Shown: one piece after another, positions 1-8,554 of the stretch | Numbering within the stretch: the stretch's first letter is position 1 | Layout of the letters: each line of letters starts with the position of its first letter | Source: Methanosarcina baikalica | Lineage (GTDB): Archaea > Halobacteriota > Methanosarcinia > Methanosarcinales > Methanosarcinaceae | DNA length: 64,000 nt | Direction: 5' to 3' | NCBI RefSeq assembly: GCF_031461075.1 | Contig: NZ_JAVKPK010000012.1 | Span: 1 to 64,000 of the forward strand | Program-made: the position numbers and the translations under genes | The notes under the pieces: generated by a model | Told to the model about the DNA's origin: nothing | The model's database searches: none | What the model saw: the letters and a program-made list of their open reading frames with translations, nothing else

Positions 1-510
1 ATTCGACTAAATTGAGGTTGGACCCGTCCCGGAACATATCGAAACCAGCGGTAGACAAAAGTAAGCATCTTATCATCCAGATTTCAGTAAGACTCCTAAC
101 TTACTACCCTTTAACCGGGGGACCTTCTTAAATGACATTATGCTCCTGGCCGATTATAAAGGTGCTTATAGCCAATACTAAATTTTCCTGACAAAATCAC
201 TCAAGGTTATGTAACCTGGATAACACTGACGCCGACTGAAAAACTGAAATTTTATAAAATAGTCCGCTTGAGCGAGCGAAGCGAGTGAAAACGGACCCCG
301 TGCTCCCGAAGCAGAACTCGGGAAGGACCGCGTACTCCCGAGGCGCAATTCGGGCGAGGCGCAATTCGGGAAGTGTATCAAGGGGATCTTATGATAAAAA
401 ATGAGAAAATATATTTAAATATGTTATCATAATTTATCATAAAAATGTATTACGGCCTGAAAAGCCGGAAAAATGAACTTATATCTGCAGGCAACAGAGG
501 AATTTAAAAT
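1..510. other. Leading intergenic region
   Basis: No convincing gene is seen. A minus-strand open frame runs off the left edge from about position 75, but it is too short to judge. The stretch 261-374 is a GC-rich dispersed repeat described separately. An AT-rich box at 411-423 (atatttaaatatg) sits about 90 bases before the first gene and is its likely TATA element. Confidence 0.5.
261..374 (+). repeat. GC-rich dispersed repeat, copy 1
   Basis: This segment has much higher GC than its surroundings. Positions 326-370 are identical over 45 bases to the reverse complement of the copy near 46,211-46,291. It contains an internal tandem of the unit ggcgcaattcggg. Its left part (cggaccccgtgct, then cccgaag and gaactcgg) matches the two ends of the copy at 20,097, as though the middle of that copy were deleted here. 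It looks like a small non-autonomous genomic repeat rather than a gene. Confidence 0.75.
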
Positions 511-1125
511 ATGCTTCTTCCAAATCCCAATGGACAGTTCCCTAAAATAAGCAACAAAGCCTGGGTTTTCGAGACTGCACTGATAATCGGAAATGTAACT
601 ATAGAGGAGAATGTATTTGTCGGGCCAAACGCTGTGCTCAGGGCAGACGAACCGGGCTCTTCAATAGTTATCCGCAGCGGCTGCAATGTGCAGGATAACG
701 TAGTGGTTCACTCCCTTTCCGACTCGGAAGTAAGGATAGGAAATAACACTTCTCTTGCGCACGGGTGCATTGTGCATGGTCCCTGCAAGATAGGAGAAAG
801 CTGTTTTATCGGATTCGGAACCGTAGTATTTGACTGCAATATAGGAAAAGATACGGTGGTCTTCCACAGGTCTATCGTTCGCGGAGTTGAAATCCTCCCG
901 CATAAAGTGGTGCCTGACGGAGCCGCCATTACCAGCCAGAAAGCCGCAAGCGCCCTTGAAGATATCACGGCAGACCTTGCAGAATTTAAAAAATCCGTTG
1001 TCAGAGCAAATATTGACCTGGTGGAAGGATATAAAGACCTGCCGCATGAGGACGAAACCGCGCCTTTAAGTATATTGCAGGAAAGCGATACAGGAAAGGC
1101 TCAGGACCTTGAAAGTCCAGAGTAA
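511..1125 (+). CDS. Gamma-class carbonic anhydrase-like hexapeptide-repeat protein
   Basis: This 204-residue protein is built of left-handed beta-helix hexapeptide repeats, as in the Cam/CamH gamma carbonic anhydrases and the related PaaY/YrdA proteins. Three histidines that would bind the metal are present at H67, H84 and H89; the last two have the five-residue spacing seen in Cam. Arg44, Asp46, Gln61 and Asp62 match the Cam active-site pattern. The acidic loop and N-terminal export signal of true Cam are absent, so it resembles cytoplasmic CamH. If active it would hydrate CO2; without that it would be an acyltransferase-like relative. The C-terminal 30 residues are acidic and probably disordered. 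An AT-rich TATA-like box lies at 411-423. It appears to be a single-gene unit. Confidence 0.85.
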   Translation: MLLPNPNGQFPKISNKAWVFETALIIGNVTIEENVFVGPNAVLRADEPGSSIVIRSGCNVQDNVVVHSLSDSEVRIGNNTSLAHGCIVHGPCKIGESCFIGFGTVVFDCNIGKDTVVFHRSIVRGVEILPHKVVPDGAAITSQKAASALEDITADLAEFKKSVVRANIDLVEGYKDLPHEDETAPLSILQESDTGKAQDLESPE

Positions 1126-1149
1126 CAAAATTTTTTTAACTTCGTTTAA

Positions 1150-1428
1150 TTAAAGAGATTTCCCATCTAGTTTATCCAGAATTTGCTTTCCTGCCTCTGT
1201 CAGAGTGTACTTTTTCCAGGTCGTTTTTTCAGGGGTTAAACAATGGATCAAGCCTTTGCTCTCTAGTTCCTTTAAAGCATGACTGATATTCTGCGTAGAT
1301 CTGCTTACCTCATGAGCAATATCAGAAGCCCGGACAAAGGCATGCTTTTTCATGGATTCCATAAGAATCAAACGGCGGTCAACACTGATAACCCAGTTAA
1401 GCAGTTCATCGATTGAGCTTTCAGTCAT
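1150..1428 (-). CDS. Small winged-helix transcriptional regulator
   Basis: The 92-residue product is a single winged helix-turn-helix domain. Residues 30-60 (SDIAHEVSRSTQNISHALKE) form the recognition helix region and are followed by a wing containing a YTLTEAGKQ motif, as in MarR/ArsR-like archaeal regulators. There is no ligand domain. It faces the carbonic anhydrase gene tail to tail. A palindromic AT box at 1480-1492 lies about 55 bases before the ATG, a normal distance for an archaeal promoter. The target is unknown. Confidence 0.8.
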   Translation of the reverse strand: MTESSIDELLNWVISVDRRLILMESMKKHAFVRASDIAHEVSRSTQNISHALKELESKGLIHCLTPEKTTWKKYTLTEAGKQILDKLDGKSL

Positions 1429-1608
1429 ATTAATTCAGATTCTCCGTCGTATAGTGCTTGATGACATAAACAGCCACATAATATTTAAATATTAATTGTT
1501 TGAATCAAATGAAAAAAAGAAGCCGAGACTTCCTACAAAATAATTGAGCGAAAATAGAAAAAAATCGAATGAAAAGTCATAAAAGAAAAGGAATAAAAAG
1601 GGAAGATT

Positions 1609-2256
1609 TCAGGCAAACTTTGCAAGAACTGCCTTGATATCTTCAAAAACCTCATCTATATCCTTCGTACCATCAAGAGTCATCAGGATACCCTGTTTTG
1701 CATAGTAATTGATGAGGGGTTGAGTCTGCTTTTTATAAACGTTGAGGCGGTTCTGAACTGCTTCTTCTTTGTCGTCAGCACGCTGAAAAACCTCACTTCC
1801 GCAAATGTCACAGACACCCTCTTTTTTCGGCGGGTTAAGAGTCCTGTGGTAGCTCGCACCGCACTTGCACATAAGGCGGCCGCTTATTCTTTCTACCAGC
1901 TCTTCGTCAGACACTTCGAGGTTGAGAACAACATCTATGGGCTTATCTATCTCATCCAGAATGACTGCAAGAGCATCGGCCTGAGGGACAGTCCTTGGAT
2001 AACCGTCAAGGATGAAACCCTTTTTGCAGTCCTGTTCTTTCAGGCGGTTCTTAATGATCCCTATAAGCACATCATCAGGAACAAGATCTCCTTTGTCCAT
2101 ATAGGACTTGGCTGCAAGTCCCAGTTCGGTTCCTTCTCTGACATTTGCCCGCAGGATATCCCCTGTGGAGATCTGCGGGATTCCGTAGAAATCAACCATT
2201 TTTTTGGCCTGGGTGCCTTTCCCGGCACCTGGGGGCCCGAAGAGTATTATATTCAT
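1609..2256 (-). CDS. adk: Adenylate kinase
   Basis: The enzyme interconverts ATP + AMP and 2 ADP in the cytoplasm. The 215-residue protein has the P-loop GPPGAGKGTQ at residues 7-16, the DGYPRT segment of the AMP site, and a long LID domain with a four-cysteine zinc site (CKCG near residue 131 and CDIC near 152). This makes it the bacterial-type long-form enzyme found in Methanosarcinales, not the short archaeal AdkA. It is the last gene of the ribosomal cluster and follows secY by 81 bases, the same secY-adk linkage seen in many bacteria and archaea. Confidence 0.96.
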   Translation of the reverse strand: MNIILFGPPGAGKGTQAKKMVDFYGIPQISTGDILRANVREGTELGLAAKSYMDKGDLVPDDVLIGIIKNRLKEQDCKKGFILDGYPRTVPQADALAVILDEIDKPIDVVLNLEVSDEELVERISGRLMCKCGASYHRTLNPPKKEGVCDICGSEVFQRADDKEEAVQNRLNVYKKQTQPLINYYAKQGILMTLDGTKDIDEVFEDIKAVLAKFA

Positions 2257-2337
2257 TCAAAGATCCCTGTTGTATCCTTTATTTTAATGTTTCCATTCTG
2301 TTAGATTCGATTCCTTTCTTCAGGTCAAAAGGAACCC

Positions 2338-3816
2338 TTACTGCTCCCCGAAGAAAGAACGGATCATCGGGTGCATCTCCATCATCTGCTCGGATGCGAT
2401 ATCCTCATACAGACGGTACACGATACTTACAGTCAGCAGCAGCCCTGTACCGCCAGCACTTCCGAGAGTACCGAGCAGGCTTGCGACCAGGGTAAGAATT
2501 CCTATGAAAGCTCCACCTATTACGGTAACTTTTGGAATATAGCGCTGCATGACTTTTTCAATGCTGCCAATGTTCCGCCTGAAACCCGGAATTTGCATTC
2601 CGGAATTGAAAATCTTCTGAGCTGTGGGTTTCGCACCCATGCCTGTAGTTTCTATCCAGAAGAGGGCAAAGACAATTCCGCCTACGATAAGCATAGTGGC
2701 ATCTGTAAAGACGTGAAGCACGATCTGCCAGATAGCAGGCGCGGTAGCATTATAGCCTGCAAAGGACTCCCGCACCAGAGATGGAATCCAGTCATAGGGG
2801 CTGTGTATCGGAGCAAGGTAGTACATGATTCCGTTAAGAGGCGTTGATCCGCTGAACTCTCCAAGGAATGTAATTCCCCGGCTGGAGAGAATGATCCCTA
2901 TCATCTGGATATTAGCCTGAAGAGCCCTGACAAGAATCATTGGCAGGACTGAGGAGTATATGAGCTTGACAGGGAAGCGGCCCCTTGCCCCTCTCACTGC
3001 ACTGTGGGCAAGAGGGATTTCAATCCTCGTACTCTCCACGTATACCACAAGCAGGAAGATGACAACCGTACTTATCAGTGCCAGAATTCCTCCTCTGACC
3101 AGTAAAAACATCAGGCCCTCACCTGAGAAGAGGTAATCTGCCCCGACATTCTGGGCGATGTAAATCCACTTTGGAATCAGCCCGATCGGAAGCCCTCCTT
3201 CGTCAGGCACCCAGTTAAAGATCCCTGTAACGATCTGCTGCGAGATCCCCGCAACAATGAAAAGCCCGACTCCTGACCCGATACCCCATTTGGAAACTAC
3301 TTCATCCATGAAAAGGACCAGTGCGCCTCCAATAAAGATCTGGATCAGGAGCAGGAAGGTGATTACTCCCAGGCCTACACCAAGAGCAGAAGCAAGTCCT
3401 GGATCCGGCTGGATATACCCACCAAGGAGCTGCGGCAAAGCCTCCAGTAAGATCATGACAAACACAAGGAACTTCTGAGCCCCCTGGAAGAATGCCTGAT
3501 CTTTAGGATCCGACAGGTCCATTTTGATAATATCTGCCCCAACAAGAAGCTGCAAGACGATCGAAGCCGTGACAATTGGCCCGATACCTAGAAGAACCAG
3601 AGATCCCGATGCGCCCGCAAAGAAGGCACGGTAAGATTCAAAAAGGTCAACAGAGTCCTTGGACATCCCGAAGAGCGGTACATTCGCCAGAGCAAAGTAC
3701 AGCACCAAAATTCCCAGAGTCCACCAGAGTTTATCCTTAAAGTGGACGTGTTTTTCCGGACTTGCTACTGCAGGTAACTTGTTAAAAAACGGTTCTAACG
3801 TATCCCTGAGAGTCAT
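2338..3816 (-). CDS. secY: Protein translocase subunit SecY
   Basis: This is the central channel of the Sec translocon in the cytoplasmic membrane. The 492-residue protein has about ten hydrophobic segments, the typical N-terminal amphipathic stretch, and a GARGRFPVKLIY loop in the region that contacts the ribosome. A gap of about 140 bases separates it from L15. That gap contains a TATA-like stretch at about 3851-3861 on the minus strand, so secY-adk probably have their own promoter in addition to read-through from the ribosomal genes. Length is slightly above that of many archaeal SecY proteins. Confidence 0.97.
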   Translation of the reverse strand: MTLRDTLEPFFNKLPAVASPEKHVHFKDKLWWTLGILVLYFALANVPLFGMSKDSVDLFESYRAFFAGASGSLVLLGIGPIVTASIVLQLLVGADIIKMDLSDPKDQAFFQGAQKFLVFVMILLEALPQLLGGYIQPDPGLASALGVGLGVITFLLLIQIFIGGALVLFMDEVVSKWGIGSGVGLFIVAGISQQIVTGIFNWVPDEGGLPIGLIPKWIYIAQNVGADYLFSGEGLMFLLVRGGILALISTVVIFLLVVYVESTRIEIPLAHSAVRGARGRFPVKLIYSSVLPMILVRALQANIQMIGIILSSRGITFLGEFSGSTPLNGIMYYLAPIHSPYDWIPSLVRESFAGYNATAPAIWQIVLHVFTDATMLIVGGIVFALFWIETTGMGAKPTAQKIFNSGMQIPGFRRNIGSIEKVMQRYIPKVTVIGGAFIGILTLVASLLGTLGSAGGTGLLLTVSIVYRLYEDIASEQMMEMHPMIRSFFGEQ

Positions 3817-3850
3817 CGATTACACCATTCAAAATATAATATATTCACAC

Positions 3851-3909
3851 TATATAAAATATTAGATTATGTTTTACCATAAGATATTGGTATATAGCAC
3901 ATCTAATAT
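3851..3909 (-). promoter_or_regulatory. Probable secY promoter region
   Basis: The minus strand reads ATTTTATATAG at about 3861-3851, some 35 bases before the secY ATG, a good position for an archaeal TATA box. Further upstream, positions 3894-3909 hold a 16-base motif (atagcacatctaatat on the plus strand) that recurs exactly at 16,134-16,149 upstream of the ribosomal cluster in the same orientation. Confidence 0.5.
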
Positions 3910-3958
3910 GAAAAAGTTACCAAAAGAATGAAAATAAGTAATGCCAGAATGGCACTAC

Positions 3959-4381
3959 TTATTCGGCATCGATGCAACTTCCGCCGGCTGCCTCAATTTT
4001 TTCACGGGCAGATACGGAGAATTCTTCAGAAGTAACTACCAGGTTCTTCGTAACACGTCCACTTCCGAGTACCTTCTCGATTCCGATATTCTCCAGGTTA
4101 ACATGGTATACTCCATCCCTGACTTCTGCAAGCCCTTCTTCAACAAGGTAAGGAGCAAGTTCGTCAAGTTCTCCCACATTTACTATGGAAACATCTCTAG
4201 AGACTGCGGCAGGGCGTTTGAAACCATGCTTCCCGTAGCTGTATCCTCTCAACATCGCTCTTACGAAGTGGTGTTTACAGCCACCGGCTTTTCCGCGACC
4301 TCCGCGGTTTCCGGCTCCACGCCTATTTTTATGGGTCCCGCCTCCGCAGGTCCTGGACCCTCTGAACTTCTTTGTATCCAT
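3959..4381 (-). CDS. rpl15: Large subunit ribosomal protein L15
   Basis: The product begins MDTKKFRGSRTCGGGTHKN and has the glycine- and arginine-rich N-terminal tail typical of archaeal/eukaryotic L15 (uL15), which threads into 23S rRNA. The start chosen is the ATG at 4381, since a GGTGG ribosome binding site precedes it; this gives 140 residues. It is 10 bases from the end of L30. It is the last ribosomal protein gene before secY. Confidence 0.96.
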   Translation of the reverse strand: MDTKKFRGSRTCGGGTHKNRRGAGNRGGRGKAGGCKHHFVRAMLRGYSYGKHGFKRPAAVSRDVSIVNVGELDELAPYLVEEGLAEVRDGVYHVNLENIGIEKVLGSGRVTKNLVVTSEEFSVSAREKIEAAGGSCIDAE

Positions 4382-4391
4382 TCCAACCACC

Positions 4392-4853
4392 TTATCTCAT
4401 CTTATGCAGGAGCACGTTGATATCTTCATCGTGGTTTCCGAGCACGCCACCCTGCTGTACCGTCCTTTTAATCCCTGCATGTCCTTTTCTTGGAGGGTGA
4501 AGCCTGAAAACAGGCTTCAATTTGGGGACGTCCTTAAGGGAAGCTTTTTCTTCAATTACGGCTTCAGCAAGAGCCTCTATTGAATCATAGGCTGTGTTTT
4601 CCCGGATATATTCTTCTGTCAGGAGGGAGCCACCTTCGAGTCTTCCACGGTTTTCGAGGATTTCCGCAAGCGTCTTTGCGTCGACTTTCCCGTATGCAAC
4701 GTAGTCCTTTACCTTCTGAACCATACCTTTGAAATGAGGATTCTCGGGTACAAGCACGCAATGATTGACCTTGTGCAGGCGGAGCATCTTCATGGTATCT
4801 TCAATGGTATACCGGACATTAACCTGGCCTCTCACTCTCACAATTGCATACAT
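4392..4853 (-). CDS. rpl30: Large subunit ribosomal protein L30
   Basis: The 153-residue protein is the long archaeal/eukaryotic form (uL30, related to eukaryotic L7). It starts MYAIVRVRGQVNVRYTIEDT, with the conserved N-terminal strand-helix pattern and a long C-terminal extension absent from the bacterial 60-residue protein. GGAGG lies 9 bases before the ATG. It starts one base after the S5 stop, so the two are probably translated together. Confidence 0.96.
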   Translation of the reverse strand: MYAIVRVRGQVNVRYTIEDTMKMLRLHKVNHCVLVPENPHFKGMVQKVKDYVAYGKVDAKTLAEILENRGRLEGGSLLTEEYIRENTAYDSIEALAEAVIEEKASLKDVPKLKPVFRLHPPRKGHAGIKRTVQQGGVLGNHDEDINVLLHKMR

Positions 4854-4854
4854 T

Positions 4855-5484
4855 TCAGGCTTCCTCCTTAGAGTAGTATATTGGCAGCCTCATGACGTTG
4901 ACCTTGTTAAGGGCAACAAATGTTGCTTTTGCGAAGTTGAGGGTAGTCCTGGTAGTCCCTGAAGTCTTGGTCCATACGTCTTTGATCCCGGCTTTTTCAA
5001 GCACCTTGGTTGCAGTGCTTCCTGCTGCAATTCCAAGCCCTCTAGGAGCCGGAATAAGAGTAACACTTACACTGCCTGCCTTCCCGGTAACTTCATAAGG
5101 TACGGTGTGAGGCAGACCGCAGGCGCATTCCCAGGATCCGCAGCCTCTGCGGATGTAGCTGATATCGAGCTTTGCAGCATCAATTGCCTTGCGGATTGCA
5201 GGCCCTACCTGCACGTCCTTTGCCTGCCCGAGTCCTACATAGCCATTTCTGTTCCCTACGATGACGGTTGCTCTAAATTTGACACGGCGTCCGGAGTCAG
5301 TCATCCTCTGGACCATGTTAATATCGAGCACCTCATCTTCCAGGTCAGGAAGCAGCATATCAATTATCTGGGGTTCCCTTATAGGCAGGCCTGACCTGAT
5401 TGCTTCTTCCATAGAAGCAACCTGTCCTTCAACGACTAATTTTCCAAGCCTGGTTTTCGGAACCCAATCTTGATCGAATGCCAT
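4855..5484 (-). CDS. rps5: Small subunit ribosomal protein S5
   Basis: The 209-residue protein is the archaeal form (uS5). It contains the double-stranded RNA binding fold with RFRATVIVGNRNGYVGLGQ in the first half and the glycine-rich LIPAPRGLGIAAGSTATKVL in the second. uS5 acts in decoding fidelity at the mRNA entry channel. GGTGATTAA precedes the ATG. Confidence 0.97.
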   Translation of the reverse strand: MAFDQDWVPKTRLGKLVVEGQVASMEEAIRSGLPIREPQIIDMLLPDLEDEVLDINMVQRMTDSGRRVKFRATVIVGNRNGYVGLGQAKDVQVGPAIRKAIDAAKLDISYIRRGCGSWECACGLPHTVPYEVTGKAGSVSVTLIPAPRGLGIAAGSTATKVLEKAGIKDVWTKTSGTTRTTLNFAKATFVALNKVNVMRLPIYYSKEEA

Positions 5485-5493
5485 TTAATCACC

Positions 5494-6018
5494 TTAACTA
5501 AACTCAGCAAAGATTTTCTCTTTGGTTGCTTCAAACTGCTCTGGCAGGTCTGAGCTCTCTTCTCTGTATTCAGCGATGTGCTCTCCCCGAATCCTCTCTT
5601 CCGAAGGGAAAACTTCAGGGCTGCAGGGAATTTCGAAACCTGAATCTACAACCCCTTTAAGGGCAGCATAGACTCTGGAACCTGCAGAGGAAGACTGGAG
5701 ACCTATGTCCAGAATGCCTCCTTCATATCCCTTCTGCAAACTCTTCAGCCCAAACAAGAGCCCTGTAAGGTATGCAGCCGTTGTATTTCCGGTAGCCCCG
5801 GTGTAACCGAACTTTGCAAGCTCACTCGAAACGGCTGAGGAATAAGTAATATCCCCGTCGGGGGTTGGAGCTATTAACTGGATCTGAACGTTTCTTGCAC
5901 TTTTCCTGACAACCACACGGTCCTGCCTTGAGAGCAGTAACTTGAGGCGTAGGTGATAATTAGTGCGTCCTTCTCTTCTTCTTCTAAAAGGAACCTTATA
6001 TCTTGGTCCTGTTGCCAT
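5494..6018 (-). CDS. rpl18: Large subunit ribosomal protein L18
   Basis: The 174-residue product starts MATGPRYKVPFRRRREGRTN and is the archaeal L18 (uL18; eukaryotic L5), the main protein ligand of 5S rRNA. The internal segment TNYHLRLKLLLSR and the LAKFGYTGATGNTTAAYLTG region are family hallmarks. A GGAGG site lies 9 bases upstream. It sits between L19e and S5 with short spacers. Confidence 0.96.
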   Translation of the reverse strand: MATGPRYKVPFRRRREGRTNYHLRLKLLLSRQDRVVVRKSARNVQIQLIAPTPDGDITYSSAVSSELAKFGYTGATGNTTAAYLTGLLFGLKSLQKGYEGGILDIGLQSSSAGSRVYAALKGVVDSGFEIPCSPEVFPSEERIRGEHIAEYREESSDLPEQFEATKEKIFAEFS

Positions 6019-6034
6019 ATCTAGCTCCTCCAGG

Positions 6035-6490
6035 TTATTCTTTTTTTAACAGTTTTTCGGACCCAAGGTGGGAATTGAGGTGGGAAACGCTTCTGTATTC
6101 GCCGCCTTTTGCCTTTCTGTAAAGCCTGCAGTACACGGACTTTTCAAGCGTCCCTTCTGCACGCAGTTCCTTGAGTCTTCTTCTAAGAGCCCGGATCTTT
6201 TTGATCCACTGTTCTTTCTTAGGAGTACGGGCTCCTTTCTTACCTTTTCTGGAACCATGACCCTTGCAGTGCCCATACTTACGCTTGGCAGCAAGAGCTC
6301 TGGCTCTGCCTCTGCTGACTCCCTTGATCGGCTTGGCTTTAATAGTGCCTTTCTCAATGAGTCCGCGAATATCTTCCCTGGTAATTGCGGAAGCGATTTC
6401 CTCGGAGGCTTCGGGGTTAAGCCATACCCTGTCAAGCCCGCATTCAAGAATCTTGGAAGCTAACCTTCTCTGATTGGCCAGGTCTGACAT
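6035..6490 (-). CDS. rpl19e: Large subunit ribosomal protein L19e
   Basis: The 151-residue basic protein opens MSDLANQRRLASKILECG and continues with the long helical, lysine/arginine-rich core (KRKYGHCKGHGSRKGKKGAR) characteristic of eL19. It is found only in archaea and eukaryotes and bridges the subunits at the surface. It follows L32e by two bases. Confidence 0.97.
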   Translation of the reverse strand: MSDLANQRRLASKILECGLDRVWLNPEASEEIASAITREDIRGLIEKGTIKAKPIKGVSRGRARALAAKRKYGHCKGHGSRKGKKGARTPKKEQWIKKIRALRRRLKELRAEGTLEKSVYCRLYRKAKGGEYRSVSHLNSHLGSEKLLKKE

Positions 6491-6492
6491 CC

Positions 6493-6933
6493 TTATTCAC
6501 CTCTTCCAGGGTTCAGCACTTTAATCCCGAGTTCTTCAGCTTTTGCGAGAATAATGGCTTTCTTTCTTGCGCCCACTGTCGCTGCTATTCTGATAGCCTC
6601 ATAAGAGGGATCAACAAGCTCAAGTTCAGTAATGCTAGAAATCAGCACATCCGAATAACCGGATGGGTGAAGGCCTTTTACTGCAACAGGGCTTCCGTAT
6701 CCTACCTGGGCAAGAGCGCCCTTTGAGACATACTTTCGGCGCTGTTTGCCCTGAGAACCCCTCGGACGCCTCCAGTTAGTGTCGAGTCTCTTGAACTTGT
6801 GACTGCACGTTCTCTTGAACTGGGGTTTCTTTCCCTTCTGGACCTTTCTCACATTGAATAAGCGCCTGGATTCAGGATCCATGTCAAGGGTGGAAACTGA
6901 AGTACTTTCTACCTCATTGAATTCTTCTGCCAT
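6493..6933 (-). CDS. rpl32e: Large subunit ribosomal protein L32e
   Basis: The eL32 core is clear in the C-terminal two thirds (FKRTCSHKFKRLDTNWRRPR and a GYGSPVAVKGLHPSG segment). The open frame extends far upstream inside L6, but that extension has no family similarity. I place the start at the second of two adjacent ATGs (6933), five bases after a GGTGG site, giving 146 residues beginning MAEEFNEVE. The ATG at 6936 is the alternative. Confidence 0.93.
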   Translation of the reverse strand: MAEEFNEVESTSVSTLDMDPESRRLFNVRKVQKGKKPQFKRTCSHKFKRLDTNWRRPRGSQGKQRRKYVSKGALAQVGYGSPVAVKGLHPSGYSDVLISSITELELVDPSYEAIRIAATVGARKKAIILAKAEELGIKVLNPGRGE

Positions 6934-6943
6934 CATAACCACC

Positions 6944-7474
6944 TTAGGCCTTCTGCACGATGTAGATTCCATCCTGGAAAGTCCTCGGATCGAATCTCTT
7001 GATCTTGGTCTTCTGTTCAATGTTTGCGGCAGTCTGCCCGACATCTTCCTTGTTGATTCCGGAAATCGATACGTCGTTCCCAGTAACCTTAACCTTTGTC
7101 TCGCCAAGGATTTTTGCAACTCTTGGCTTCTTTTCTCCAAGGAAGTTCCCGATTATGAGGGTTTTGCCATCAACTTTTACCTGCATAGGGAAGTGAGCGT
7201 ACACAATAGTCATTTTGTACTCAAAGCCTTCACTCACGCCTGTAACCAGGTTTTTGATGTGAGAGGTAAAAGTCCCTACCATGGCTTTCTGCTCTTTCCT
7301 GGAGGATTCTGCATCCACCAGTATTTCTTCTTCCCTGACTTCGATTTTGATTCCAGGGTACCAGAACTTTCTTTCAACAGTTCCCTTCGGACCCCTGGCT
7401 GTAAAAACATCCTGAGAGAGAGAGACGGAAACTCCTTCAGGAATCTTTATTGTTCTTGCAATCTCCTTAACCAT
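6944..7474 (-). CDS. rpl6: Large subunit ribosomal protein L6
   Basis: The 176-residue protein begins MVKEIARTIKIPEGVSVSLS and has the two repeated L6 folds, with GFEYKMTIVYAHFPMQVKV at the start of the second half. uL6 sits next to the factor-binding region of the large subunit. GGAGG lies 9 bases before the ATG. Confidence 0.97.
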   Translation of the reverse strand: MVKEIARTIKIPEGVSVSLSQDVFTARGPKGTVERKFWYPGIKIEVREEEILVDAESSRKEQKAMVGTFTSHIKNLVTGVSEGFEYKMTIVYAHFPMQVKVDGKTLIIGNFLGEKKPRVAKILGETKVKVTGNDVSISGINKEDVGQTAANIEQKTKIKRFDPRTFQDGIYIVQKA

Positions 7475-7488
7475 TTCCTGTTCCCTCC

Positions 7489-7881
7489 TCAGTATACATA
7501 AGCAAGAAGCTGCCCACCAATCTTCTTCTCACGGGCTTCGTACTGAGAGATAACCCCGCTTGAAGTTGTTACGATAAGGGCGCCAAAGTTCTTTGCTGGC
7601 AGAAACTGCTTTTCCCAGCGTTCAAAGCTGTCAGTTCCTACTGAATACCGCGGCTTGATTGCACCGCATTTGTTAATTCTTCCCACAAGGGTAACACTGA
7701 AAATTCCGGCTTTTCCATCATCTATAAGCTCGAAATCTCCAATGTAACCAAGATCTTGCATAACCTTCAACACATTGCCAATGTTCTTTGAAGCAGGCCT
7801 GATAATACAGGAACTCTTCCCAATGACTTCTGCATTTTTAATTGTGGAAAGGGCGTTTGCAAGAGGATCAAGTAATACCAT
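7489..7881 (-). CDS. rps8: Small subunit ribosomal protein S8
   Basis: The real protein starts MVLLDPLANALSTIKNAE at 7881, seven bases after a GGTGG site; the longer open frame covers the S14 gene in another frame and is not coding. The 130-residue product has the C-terminal ALIVTTSSGVISQYEA loop that binds helix 21 of 16S rRNA. It lies 10 bases downstream of S14. Confidence 0.97.
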   Translation of the reverse strand: MVLLDPLANALSTIKNAEVIGKSSCIIRPASKNIGNVLKVMQDLGYIGDFELIDDGKAGIFSVTLVGRINKCGAIKPRYSVGTDSFERWEKQFLPAKNFGALIVTTSSGVISQYEAREKKIGGQLLAYVY

Positions 7882-7891
7882 TTTAACCACC

Positions 7892-8044
7892 TTACGAATA
7901 CTTTTCAAAACCCATCTCGTGGGCAATTTCCCTGAAACAGTGCCTGCAAAGGAAGATATCGTATTTGCGAACAAGGCCCTGCCTTCTCCCACACCGCTTG
8001 CATACGTTTACTCCTCTTCCGGACTTATCTATAGTCTCTGTCAT
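7892..8044 (-). CDS. rps14: Small subunit ribosomal protein S14 (zinc-binding type)
   Basis: A 50-residue gene fills the gap between L5 and S8. Translation starts MTETIDKSGRGVNVCKRCGR at 8044 and ends with TAA at 7892. Two CxxC pairs (C15/C18 and C33/C36) form the zinc knuckle of the short archaeal uS14, which helps build the head of the small subunit. The ATG follows directly after the L5 stop codon, so translation is probably coupled. Order L5-S14-S8 is the expected one. Confidence 0.97.
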   Translation of the reverse strand: MTETIDKSGRGVNVCKRCGRRQGLVRKYDIFLCRHCFREIAHEMGFEKYS

Positions 8045-8554
8045 TTACATGACCTCCACGCCATAGCTTTCGTTAAGGAAAGAAATCGCATCCTCGACTG
8101 TGACCCTGTGGCCAGTCGGGACCTTTCTTGTTGCGATTCTCCTCTTGCAGATTCTTTCTCCAGGGCGCTTGATCACAACTGTTACGTCCATTCCGAAAAC
8201 CCCGATATTAGGATCATATCTCATACCAGGGAAGTCGGTGTGTTCTTCAATTCCGAAAGAGACGTTTCCAAGGGAATCGAACTGGGATCTGGCCAGGGCT
8301 TTTTCAACGATACCCAATGCGGTTTCAAGGAACGCCTGGGCTCTCTGGCCTCTGAGAGTTACCTTGCAGCCTATGGGTTCGCTCTTCTTGATCGCAAAAG
8401 CCGGGAGAGTTCTTTTGGCAAAGCACCTTACAACTCCCTGCCCGGTGATGGTCTTGAGGATTTCTTCAGCATTTACAAGGTGCTGACCACTTTCTCCAAC
8501 ACCCATGTGAACAATTACCTTCTCAACGACAGGAGTGCGCATAGAATTACTCAC
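8045..8554 (-). CDS. rpl5: Large subunit ribosomal protein L5
   Basis: The core reads TPVVEKVIVHMGVGESG and later PIGCKVTLRGQRAQAFLE, the 5S rRNA and P-site tRNA contacting protein uL5. I choose the GTG at 8554, which follows a GGTGGTGAG site and overlaps the S4e end by 8 bases, giving 169 residues starting M-SNSMRTPV; the ATG at 8542 is a second possibility. Confidence 0.94.
   Translation of the reverse strand: MSNSMRTPVVEKVIVHMGVGESGQHLVNAEEILKTITGQGVVRCFAKRTLPAFAIKKSEPIGCKVTLRGQRAQAFLETALGIVEKALARSQFDSLGNVSFGIEEHTDFPGMRYDPNIGVFGMDVTVVIKRPGERICKRRIATRKVPTGHRVTVEDAISFLNESYGVEVM

Noticed and set aside
178..381. Minus-strand 67-codon open frame at the left edge
   Set aside because: It runs through the GC-rich dispersed repeat and has no ribosome binding site or family pattern.
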